From SZUA-368 sp028533045 (lineage in GTDB: Bacteria; Spirochaetota; Spirochaetia; DSM-2461), in assembly GCA_050031985.1 (NCBI GenBank), contig JBNAIG010000046.1:1-64000 (forward strand): a DNA stretch of 64,000 nt, written 5' to 3'. The notes below the pieces were generated by a model that saw only the letters and a program-made list of their open reading frames with translations, made no database searches and was not told the DNA's origin. A program made the position numbers and the translations under genes. Of the stretch, positions 7,608 to 14,956 are shown one piece after another. Position 1 is the first letter of the stretch, and each line of letters begins with the position of its first letter.

Positions 7608-9004
7608 TTGTGGGCCTCCTTAAGTCCGGCTGCTCGGGCCAGTGCCATCAGTTTTTCTCCCGTTTCTTCCCATTCCCGCTCGGGGGTGGAGTCAAAAACA
7701 ATACCCGCTCCCGCCTGGAGCGTCAGTTTATCCCCCCGCTTGAGGGCGCTTCTAATGGTAATACAGGTGTCAAAGCTTCCGTCCGGCTCAAAATAGCCTA
7801 CCAGACCGGCGTAAAATCCTCTGGGCCGGTCTTCCAGTTTGGCAATTGTCTCAATCGCCCGGATCTTAGGGGCTCCCGATACGGTTCCGGCGGGAAAAGT
7901 CGCCCGGATAATATCGCCGGAAGTGGTGCCCGGCTTTCGTCGGCCCTCCACGGTGGAGACCATGTGCACCACCGCGCTGAACCGTTCAATGTCGTAAAGC
8001 TTCACCGGCTTAACCGTGCCGTGCTCGCAAAAACGGCCAATATCGTTACGGGCCAGGTCCACCAGCATCAGGTGCTCCGCCCGCTCCTTGGGATCATTAA
8101 TCAGCTCCTGAATCAGAGCCTCCTCTTCTTCCCGGTTCTTGCCTCGGCGACGGGTTCCGGCAATCGGCTTAATCGTCACGTCACGCCCGTCGGACTTAAC
8201 ATGAACCTCCGGGGAGGAACCGAAAAGCTGGTAGGCGCCAAAGTCAAAGTAAAACAGGTAGGGCGAAGGATTGGAGGAGCGCAAATCCCGGTAGGCGTCC
8301 AGGGCAGGCTGATTTGTCTCGATTTCCAGACGTCGCGACAGAACTCCCTGGAGCAGATTCCCCTTGATAATCTCTTCCTTAACCTTCTTAACCCCCTCAA
8401 TAAAAGAAGTTTTTTCCTCCGGGGGAGACACAACAAAGGCCTTATACTCCTCCTTCCCTCCCTGGAGATAGTTAAAGTCCAGATCAAAAATCCGCTTCTC
8501 CACCCGTGCCAGGGCTTCGTCCAGATTAGTCATTTTATTCTCGTAGTTCATACCGACCAGGTGAATAATGTCGGTGAAGTGATCGTAAATAAGGAAAACG
8601 TGGCCAAAAAGGAAAACCCCCGCAGGCTCCTTGCTTGTGGCCGACTCGGGAAAGCGAATCTTGTCGCAAAAGCGGGAAAACTCGTAGGAGAGATAGCCGA
8701 TACCGCCGGCGGGAAAGGGAAAGTCGGTCTCCACATCCTTAAAAGGGGCGCTGTACTCTTCGAGCAGATGGAGAATATCCTTGCCCGGCTCCACACGGCG
8801 TTCCATACTCCGTCCGGCCTGAATCACAAATTCCCCGGGCCCTTCCTGAATCACCCGAAAGGCTTCCTCCACCAAAAGCAGGGAATAACGGGCCTGCCCC
8901 TGATCGAGTGAGGTGGACTCCAGTATAACCGGAGCATTCAATTTCTTAGCCAGAGCAAAGGGGGTAAAACCCTCTCCGGCGATCTCTTTAATCCTGTATT
9001 CCAT
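7604..9004 (-). CDS. trpE: Anthranilate synthase component I
   Basis: A 466-residue chorismate-binding enzyme that makes anthranilate with TrpG. The C-terminal catalytic region shows PIAGTRRRGKNREEEE, DLARNDIGRFCEHGTVKP, HMVSTVEGR, FPAGTVSGAPKIRA and the final GAGIVFDSTPEREWEET. The N-terminal LLESTSLDQGQARYS-type element near residue 35, part of the usual tryptophan feedback site, is present. The ATG at 9004 is chosen because GAGG lies 6 nt before it; the ATG at 9010 directly abuts that site. It is the first gene of the operon, read from a strong promoter with a leader of only about 30 nt, leaving no room for a leader peptide or attenuator. Confidence 0.96.
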   Translation of the reverse strand: MEYRIKEIAGEGFTPFALAKKLNAPVILESTSLDQGQARYSLLLVEEAFRVIQEGPGEFVIQAGRSMERRVEPGKDILHLLEEYSAPFKDVETDFPFPAGGIGYLSYEFSRFCDKIRFPESATSKEPAGVFLFGHVFLIYDHFTDIIHLVGMNYENKMTNLDEALARVEKRIFDLDFNYLQGGKEEYKAFVVSPPEEKTSFIEGVKKVKEEIIKGNLLQGVLSRRLEIETNQPALDAYRDLRSSNPSPYLFYFDFGAYQLFGSSPEVHVKSDGRDVTIKPIAGTRRRGKNREEEEALIQELINDPKERAEHLMLVDLARNDIGRFCEHGTVKPVKLYDIERFSAVVHMVSTVEGRRKPGTTSGDIIRATFPAGTVSGAPKIRAIETIAKLEDRPRGFYAGLVGYFEPDGSFDTCITIRSALKRGDKLTLQAGAGIVFDSTPEREWEETGEKLMALARAAGLKEAHK

Positions 9005-9028
9005 AACCATCCTCGGGCCGGTCGGCCA

Positions 9029-9079
9029 ATGTTTCTATCCAAAGATACAACGAGATCGTGTTCTTGTCAATAGAAACAT
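9029..9079 (-). promoter_or_regulatory. trpE promoter flanked by a perfect 10-bp inverted repeat
   Basis: The minus strand has TTGACA (9065-9070), 17 nt, then TATCTT (9042-9047). ATGTTTCTAT at 9029-9038 and its exact complement ATAGAAACAT at 9070-9079 bracket the promoter, touching the -35 box on one side and the start region on the other. It does not resemble the enteric TrpR operator. A repressor binding both arms is a reasonable inference. Confidence 0.6.
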
Positions 9080-9095
9080 CATCGGGATGATTATT

Positions 9096-9617
9096 TTAGC
9101 TTTTGTCCCGAACCATAACTTCAAATTGCTTAAAAGCAACATAACGGTCCAACTCATCGGGACTGACAAAGGCTTCCAGCTTATCCCGTTTCACATAAAC
9201 CCAGGATCGGGGCGTTCTTGCCTTCCTTTCCGCCCCTTCGTACCAGCCTAGTTCCCAATCCCGGGCGTCAATTTCCCGGTCCGTTGCTCCGTAGGGAGCA
9301 TTGCCTTTCCCCTTTCGATCCAGCACATAGCCCCCATCCCCCCAGGCCTGGGTTTTCACCTTAAATACGTAAGGCGTCTCGGCGGCATAAACCATGTCGA
9401 AGACATCGGGAAGGGTGTAACCGTTGATACCCAGAATGTGGGAGCGTCCTTCGGAACGGGTGTCCGCCTGGGTTTTGTCAATGCGATAACTCACTTTGAT
9501 GCTGCGCCCCTCGCCGGATGCCCTACCCGGGTCGGGGGCCGACTCGCCCCGTCCTCCGGCAAAGAGGCCCGCCAGGGAAACCAGGGTGAAAATCAGGATA
9601 TAGACCTTCTGTCTCAT
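9096..9617 (-). CDS. Exported protein of unknown function
   Basis: A 173-residue protein with a signal peptide (VYILIFTLVSLAGLFAGG). No lipobox cysteine is visible, so it is probably periplasmic or released. The mature part is mixed and rich in charged and aromatic residues, with the stretch HILGINGYTLPDVFDMVYAAETPYVFKVKTQAWGD cut here only for reference to residues about 60-95; I do not recognise a family. AGGAGG precedes the ATG. It starts 9 nt after the stop of the clostripain-family protease gene, so it is the third gene of that operon and may be a partner or substrate of the protease. It ends just before the trpE promoter. Confidence 0.6.
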   Translation of the reverse strand: MRQKVYILIFTLVSLAGLFAGGRGESAPDPGRASGEGRSIKVSYRIDKTQADTRSEGRSHILGINGYTLPDVFDMVYAAETPYVFKVKTQAWGDGGYVLDRKGKGNAPYGATDREIDARDWELGWYEGAERKARTPRSWVYVKRDKLEAFVSPDELDRYVAFKQFEVMVRDKS

Positions 9618-9626
9618 GGAGACCTC

Positions 9627-11162
9627 CTAATAGGCTCCCGGATGATAGTCGGTATAATCATCGGTGCCGCTTTCATAAGGATTGTACAAAGACTGTAACA
9701 ATTCAAACCATCCGTCTATGTTACCATCCCCGTCGGCATGGCAGAAGTCGAGTTTTCCGTAGTAATAGCCCGACTGCCAGGCGTCGGTGTCTTCCCCTGT
9801 GTAGAACCATTGGTCGGACCAATAGCTCACCCCCTCTGTAAAGAAAAAGGCTAATCCCTGTTGCCCTTCTGCGTAATCAGAAGAAAAACTACTTCCCCCA
9901 AAGGATGCAACTACGAGGGAATCAACATACTCATCTAAAAGGTAATCTTCCGTACCATCATCATAGTAAACGGCAAAATCATAGAGATCATAGAAGGGAT
10001 AATTAATAGGAGAGTCCTCTTCGTAAAGGATGCAACTATTCCGGGCTGCATCAAATTCAGATGTATCATCCGCCGTATATCCGGATGTAGCAGCCCAATC
10101 ATCTAGTTCAGTCATGACGCTATCAATATAATTTAAATCATAGAGGGCAAACGCCTGGGAAGAGACACTGTAGCTATAAAGTTCCTGTGTATCCCGCTCC
10201 TGTTCTTCTACTATTATCAGCCCGAATTCTTCCGCTGTCATACTGGCGGGATCGTAATACTGAGTCTCGTAATCACTCCCATCTACTACGGGGCTGTAAT
10301 TTCCCGTTCCTCCTGTTAAGCTTTCGGAAAGGCGCTGAAATATCAAATCATATGGGAGGCCGAAAGCCCATACGAGGGGAGCTGAGGCCGCCAAATAATC
10401 GGTTGAAAACTCACCTGCCACACCGGGCCTGTACTGATAGGCGATTTCCGCCAGCCCCATTAGACAGGCATCGTAAACCATGAGGTCCACCGAGTGGCTT
10501 TCGTCCAGGACATCGCTTAGTTCTGCCGTATAAATGCAGTCATTATCGGAAGTCTCATCATAGCAAACAGCCTTATTCGTCCAGGAGCTGCTCCCCACCC
10601 CTCCGCTGAGGGAAGAGCTGAATAGAACATCGCTATCTCCTTTAACCCCGCCTCCATGATTAGTAAATATCAAGGCGTAGTTATCTGCGGGGTAGTACTC
10701 TTTACAGTATTCGATAAAAGACTTGAGGGTTTCTGCGTCCCCCATATTGTACTCACCGGAGAGGCCGGTACCAATGTCGGGGAAGTAGTCACCCCCGGAA
10801 AGGCGGTAAATCTCGTCTGCCCCAATACGGTAGAGGCGGGTATCGCTAAAGTCTTCCCCCAGTATGGAAGAGTCACTAGATTCGCCGTCAATCCGGTCCA
10901 CCAGCGCAATGACATTCATCAATTCGGTAGATTCCAGCCCCTCTGAGAGCTCTTCCATGTCTTCCAGCAGATAGCTTTCCAGGTCATTATCTGCATCAAC
11001 ATAATACATCACGGTCCAGGTCGTCGCCTTCTCCCTATAATCGATATCCGAATCGGTGACCTCAATATAGGTCTGGACAAAATCGTCCGAATCTTCATCG
11101 GGAAGGGGACAGGAAATAAACATCAGGCTCAATACAAGCCCTAAAAAACTCAAACGCTTCAA
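9627..11162 (-). CDS. Clostripain-family (peptidase C11) lipoprotein protease
   Basis: A 511-residue lipoprotein (lipobox FISC, Cys18). The clan-CD fold opens with TWTVMYYVDADNDLE; the catalytic His169 is in FTNHGGG and the nucleophile Cys233 in VYDACLMGLAEIAYQ, both matching C11 peptidases, which cleave after basic residues, usually after self-processing. Distribution in the cell envelope follows from the lipobox; whether it faces the periplasm or the outside is not known. Its ATG overlaps the stop of the upstream barrel gene by ATGA, and a small exported protein follows 9 nt downstream. The acidic, Tyr/Ser/Asp-rich C-terminal 200 residues are lineage-specific. Confidence 0.85.
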   Translation of the reverse strand: MKRLSFLGLVLSLMFISCPLPDEDSDDFVQTYIEVTDSDIDYREKATTWTVMYYVDADNDLESYLLEDMEELSEGLESTELMNVIALVDRIDGESSDSSILGEDFSDTRLYRIGADEIYRLSGGDYFPDIGTGLSGEYNMGDAETLKSFIEYCKEYYPADNYALIFTNHGGGVKGDSDVLFSSSLSGGVGSSSWTNKAVCYDETSDNDCIYTAELSDVLDESHSVDLMVYDACLMGLAEIAYQYRPGVAGEFSTDYLAASAPLVWAFGLPYDLIFQRLSESLTGGTGNYSPVVDGSDYETQYYDPASMTAEEFGLIIVEEQERDTQELYSYSVSSQAFALYDLNYIDSVMTELDDWAATSGYTADDTSEFDAARNSCILYEEDSPINYPFYDLYDFAVYYDDGTEDYLLDEYVDSLVVASFGGSSFSSDYAEGQQGLAFFFTEGVSYWSDQWFYTGEDTDAWQSGYYYGKLDFCHADGDGNIDGWFELLQSLYNPYESGTDDYTDYHPGAY

Positions 11163-11767
11163 TTCATCCTCCAGATAAGCCCTAAGGAGAGTTCACCTCC
11201 CCAAGCATTCTCAAAATCATCATGCTCAATCAGGATTTCTGCAAAATTCCAGCTTCCCTTCAGGTCGGCATAACAACCCCAATGTTCCCAGTAATAACGG
11301 AATGAGCTCCCCATACCCAACCCCAAAGTATAGGAGAGTATATAGGAAGGGTCATCCTCCGAGGTAACCAGCACCAGATTATCGGAAGCGAGAAAAGGCC
11401 CTAAAGAAAGAGTCCAGTCGTCCTTTTCCCAACGATAGGAAGGTCCGACGGAAAAATGTAAGAAATAACGGTAAAAGTCGTAGGTTGATAAATCGAGGAC
11501 CTCTTCTGAACCATCCGACATAGAACCGTTTCCGAAAACAGGTACCCCCCAGAAAAAATCGCCCCCTAATTCCCACTGGGACGTAAAAGCGTAGACCGCC
11601 CCAACATCCAAGCCTATGCTATGGTACCCCAAGCCCAGCTCAACCACACCCGTGTCGGCGCTTATCCCATAGTACTTATATGCGGGGCCGGCCTTTAATT
11701 CCAGTCCCTGAGCTGTAAGGATAGCCCCAATAAACACTAGTAACAGTAAGAATAGGATTTTTTTCAT
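11159..11767 (-). CDS. Outer-membrane beta-barrel-like protein
   Basis: A 202-residue exported protein: signal peptide KKILFLLLLVFIGAILTAQG, then alternating strands rich in Gly, Tyr and Trp (VELGLGYHSIGLDVGAVYAF and similar) ending in LSLGLIWRMN, where a terminal aromatic/hydrophobic strand is usual for small barrels. No enzyme motif is seen. It is first in an operon with the C11 protease and a 173-residue exported protein, so a surface or export role for that set is plausible. Two ATGs are possible: 11773 and 11767. The predicted transcription start coincides with 11767 and there is no ribosome site, so that one is used here. Confidence 0.6.
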   Translation of the reverse strand: MKKILFLLLLVFIGAILTAQGLELKAGPAYKYYGISADTGVVELGLGYHSIGLDVGAVYAFTSQWELGGDFFWGVPVFGNGSMSDGSEEVLDLSTYDFYRYFLHFSVGPSYRWEKDDWTLSLGPFLASDNLVLVTSEDDPSYILSYTLGLGMGSSFRYYWEHWGCYADLKGSWNFAEILIEHDDFENAWGGELSLGLIWRMN

Positions 11768-11773
11768 ACCCAT

Positions 11774-11802
11774 ACTATACCCCAGACTCTCGTTTTCCGC
11801 AA
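11774..11802 (-). promoter_or_regulatory. Promoter giving a probably leaderless transcript (11.7-kb barrel gene)
   Basis: TTGCGG (11797-11802), 17-nt spacer, TATAGT (11774-11779) on the minus strand. Counting 7 nt from the -10 box puts +1 on the A of the ATG at 11767. Confidence 0.5.
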
Positions 11803-11844
11803 AAAGAACCCATGTCTTTTAAGTGAAGATCCTCCCCTCTTTGC

Positions 11845-11873
11845 TTGCCACAGCCCCACGGTCCGGCTATAAT
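11845..11873 (+). promoter_or_regulatory. argH promoter giving a probably leaderless transcript
   Basis: TTGCCA (11845-11850), 17-nt spacer, consensus TATAAT (11868-11873). The predicted +1 is at 11880, one base before the argH ATG, and no Shine-Dalgarno sequence is present. Confidence 0.6.
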
Positions 11874-11880
11874 AGCGCCC

Positions 11881-13224
11881 ATGAGCAAGATTTGGGCAAA
11901 GAATTACGAATTAAACGAGTTAGTAGAAGAATTTACCGTTGGAAACGATTACCTCCTGGACCAGGATCTTATCGTCTCCGACTGTCTGGCCAGTACGGCC
12001 CACGGCACTATGCTGACGAAGATCGGTATTTTGACCGAAGAGGAGCTGGCTTCACTTAAAAAGGGCTACTCCGCCATTCTGGAGCTCCACAGCAAGGGTG
12101 AATTCCCCATTCTGCGTAGCGACGAAGACGGTCATACGGCTATCGAGAACTACCTCACCGAGCACATTGGTGAAGCGGGAAAAAAAATCCACACCGGAAG
12201 AAGCCGCAACGACCAGGTAATTACCGCCGTCCGACTCTACGCCCGCTCCTACCTTCTGGACTTCATGAAGGAACTCCACGCTCTGGCGGACCGGCTCTTT
12301 ACCCTGGCGGAAGAACATAAAAACACCCCCATGCCCGGCCGTACCCATATGCAGATTGCCATGCCCTCTTCGGTCGGCCTCTGGCTTGCCTCCTGGGCGG
12401 AAGAATTGACCGACCAGTTCCGCCTGGCCCAGGGCATTTACGAAATCATTGACCAGAACCCTCTGGGATCGGCCGCCAGCTACGGCGTCCCCATCCCTCT
12501 GGACCGCCAGATGACAGCGGACCTCATGGGATTTTCCCGGGTTCAGAATAACGTGCTCTACGTTAACAACTCCCGGGGACGGATGGAGTCGCTCATATTG
12601 GACCTCCTGGACCAGACAAGCCTGACACTCAGCAAAATGGCACAGGACCTGATTCTTTTCTCCCTCCCCGAATTCGGCTACTTCTCCCTGCCCCGTGAAC
12701 TTTGCTCCGGTTCCAGCATCATGCCCCAGAAGAAAAATCCCGACGGTCTGGAACTGCTCCGGGCCAAATCGGGAACCATATCGGCCTACGCCATGCAGGT
12801 GAAGAACATCGTCCGTTCCCTCCCCTCCGGATACAACCGGGATTATCAGGATACAAAGGAGCCCTTCCTCAAAGGCTGTCGCCAGGCTCTCATCTCCCTC
12901 AAAATCATGGATCTCACCATCGAGAAAATGACTGTGAACCGGGAGAGCCTGGAAAAGGGTTTCACCGCCGATATCTACGCCACCGACTACGCCCTGGAAC
13001 TGGTAGCCGACGGAGCCAGCTTCCGCGACGCCTACAGAGAGGTGGGACTGAATCTGGATAAGCTCGATTCACGGAATGCGGAGGAGTCCCTCAAGACCCG
13101 AACCTATCCGGGAACAACGGGAAATCTGAATTTGGCCGTGGGCCGTGAAACTTTGGCCTCACTGGAAAAAGAGCGGGCCGCAGCGGAAAAAATCGTGAAC
13201 GACGCCTTCGGGAAGCTCCTTTAG
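11881..13224 (+). CDS. argH: Argininosuccinate lyase
   Basis: A 447-residue member of the fumarase/aspartase superfamily that splits argininosuccinate into arginine and fumarate, the last step of arginine synthesis, in the cytoplasm as a tetramer. The family signature GSSIMPQKKNPD is intact, as are HTGRSRNDQV and PGRTHMQIAMPSS with the catalytic His. The start MSKIWAKNYEL aligns with the usual ArgH N-terminus; an ATG 12 codons upstream would add a stretch across the promoter. No other arginine gene is adjacent. The 3' end overlaps the stop of the convergent cyclase gene by 4 nt. Confidence 0.96.
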   Translation: MSKIWAKNYELNELVEEFTVGNDYLLDQDLIVSDCLASTAHGTMLTKIGILTEEELASLKKGYSAILELHSKGEFPILRSDEDGHTAIENYLTEHIGEAGKKIHTGRSRNDQVITAVRLYARSYLLDFMKELHALADRLFTLAEEHKNTPMPGRTHMQIAMPSSVGLWLASWAEELTDQFRLAQGIYEIIDQNPLGSAASYGVPIPLDRQMTADLMGFSRVQNNVLYVNNSRGRMESLILDLLDQTSLTLSKMAQDLILFSLPEFGYFSLPRELCSGSSIMPQKKNPDGLELLRAKSGTISAYAMQVKNIVRSLPSGYNRDYQDTKEPFLKGCRQALISLKIMDLTIEKMTVNRESLEKGFTADIYATDYALELVADGASFRDAYREVGLNLDKLDSRNAEESLKTRTYPGTTGNLNLAVGRETLASLEKERAAAEKIVNDAFGKLL

Positions 13225-14921
13225 TACTCCACCCTGTTACGGCCGGCCTCTTTTGCCTTGTACATAAGAGCGTCGGCCCGTTCAAGAGCCTCTTCCAACT
13301 CCTCTCCCCGGCTCATATCAACCAGGCCTATGCTTATTGTCATGGGGGGAATGGAATCTTTCCTGTCCCGGGTCTCCGCTTCCAGATTTTGCCGGATTCG
13401 CTCCGCCGCTTCCAGTGCGGCGGGCAAGCCGGTTTCCAGGAGAATAATGGCGAATTCCTCGCCTCCCAGCCGTCCGATGATGTCCGAATCACGCACTTCC
13501 CTTTCCATACTTCGAGCTAAAAACTCCAGTGCTTTATCGCCCACGCTGTGACCGTAAGTATCATTAATCTGTTTAAAGTGGTCCAGATCCAGCAACATAA
13601 CTGTCATAGGATGATTGTAACGCTTGTGAATGGTCGCCTCACGCTGGGCCAGCTCGAAGAATCGCCGCCGGTTATTCAAACCGGTTAGGGAATCGGTGAA
13701 AGAAAGCTTCTTTAATGCCAGCGTTTGCCTTTCCACCTCCGCTTCCAACTCATGGGAAAGATGTTCCGCCTTGAGATAGGACCGGCCGAACTTCCTCGTG
13801 ATCACAAGCATCTGGGTAAGAAGAAAAAGAAGCAATCCCGTCTGCGTACCACTTATGATCTGAAAATGCCCCAGAATGCTCAAGGCGTCGGCAAAAGAAA
13901 AAAACATAAGCAAGAGAGACCCGACAAAGACTGTTCGAGAATCGGGGAAATTCTTCCTTACCGCCTTGAAAACCAAAAACAGACAGGTAACTAGAAGAAA
14001 AAAGCCATAGCCCTGCAACAAATAAATGGAAGAACTGAGAAGCTTCATGGGAATAAAAAAACAAGCCGCTCCCAATATAACACCAACCCCGCTGGAGACC
14101 CTAAAAAACGCAGAACTTCCCCGTCTATCGGGCCTAAAGACCTCAATAATAAACAAAATCATGGCAGCGCTGCCAAAATAGAGAAAGGCAAAATTAGCCC
14201 GGTAAGACAAAATCAAGGGAAAGGCGGGAAAAAGCATCTCTATGATATACTCCCCTTCAAAAAGTCCCCGCATGGCAAAACTCAAAGAACCCAATCCCAA
14301 ATAAAGAGATGAGATAGTGGTGTATCTCATATAATAGAGGTAAAAGGTATAAATGAAAATAAACAGGGCAATAATGACAACCGTCATTTCCAGAAGCAGG
14401 GCCCGGTTTTTCACTTGCATAATATCCGTATAGGAACCGTAAAGAGGAACATGATGGAAGCCCCCTTCTCTAAAAAAGATATTATTCAGCTCAAAAGTAA
14501 GGGTAACCGTTTCCACCCTATCCAAAATGATTATAGGGCGGCTCGAATGGTGCAGCTTCCCCTGACGGTCGGAGGAATCGTAAATAAGCCTTTCTCCGGC
14601 TCTGATTTTTAAATCCTGGGATAAATCGGGTATGAGAAGGGCCACTTCCCGGACCGGTTTACTTCGAAGGACCGTAAGACGATAGACTCCCTCTCCATAT
14701 TCATAACCCGTAATATCACTCCACCCGCCGGGAACATAAAGGTAGGGCATATCGGAAGCTTCACTATGAAAGCCCCACCCCCCTTTGAGACTCTTTACAC
14801 CTTCCAAATCCCTATTCCTCAAATCGAGGATTCCCCATTCCGCGTTCACCTCTTCGGCAAAGAGAGAATGAGCAAAAGTAAACAGAATGAGGTAGCAAAG
14901 GAAAAGGCCAAGCCTGCGCAT
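13221..14921 (-). CDS. 7TMR-DISM membrane diguanylate cyclase (copy 1)
   Basis: A 566-residue receptor. A signal peptide (residues 1-22) is followed by a periplasmic jelly-roll-like sensor to about 175 (VPGGWSDITGYEYGEGVYRLTVL), seven hydrophobic helices to about 395, a short coiled coil (LSHELEAEVERQTLALKKL) and a GGDEF domain. The active site is GGEEF in IGRLGGEEFAIILLE, preceded by RDSD, an inhibitory I-site RxxD at the proper 5-residue distance. It should therefore make cyclic di-GMP from two GTP under product inhibition. FTDSLTGLNNRRRF and HFKQINDTYGHSVGDK are intact. It is the downstream member of a tandem pair with the next gene. Confidence 0.9.
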   Translation of the reverse strand: MRRLGLFLCYLILFTFAHSLFAEEVNAEWGILDLRNRDLEGVKSLKGGWGFHSEASDMPYLYVPGGWSDITGYEYGEGVYRLTVLRSKPVREVALLIPDLSQDLKIRAGERLIYDSSDRQGKLHHSSRPIIILDRVETVTLTFELNNIFFREGGFHHVPLYGSYTDIMQVKNRALLLEMTVVIIALFIFIYTFYLYYMRYTTISSLYLGLGSLSFAMRGLFEGEYIIEMLFPAFPLILSYRANFAFLYFGSAAMILFIIEVFRPDRRGSSAFFRVSSGVGVILGAACFFIPMKLLSSSIYLLQGYGFFLLVTCLFLVFKAVRKNFPDSRTVFVGSLLLMFFSFADALSILGHFQIISGTQTGLLLFLLTQMLVITRKFGRSYLKAEHLSHELEAEVERQTLALKKLSFTDSLTGLNNRRRFFELAQREATIHKRYNHPMTVMLLDLDHFKQINDTYGHSVGDKALEFLARSMEREVRDSDIIGRLGGEEFAIILLETGLPAALEAAERIRQNLEAETRDRKDSIPPMTISIGLVDMSRGEELEEALERADALMYKAKEAGRNRVEY

Positions 14922-14956
14922 ACAGTCAGTATAAACAATCCTCCCGGTCGATACAA

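Noticed and set aside
7610..8911. 433-codon plus-strand frame opposite trpE
   Set aside because: Antisense to trpE with no domain, promoter or ribosome site.
9011..9095. Leader peptide, attenuator or T-box for trpE
   Set aside because: The promoter sits about 30 nt from the ATG and the intervening DNA has no Trp-rich frame or competing hairpins.
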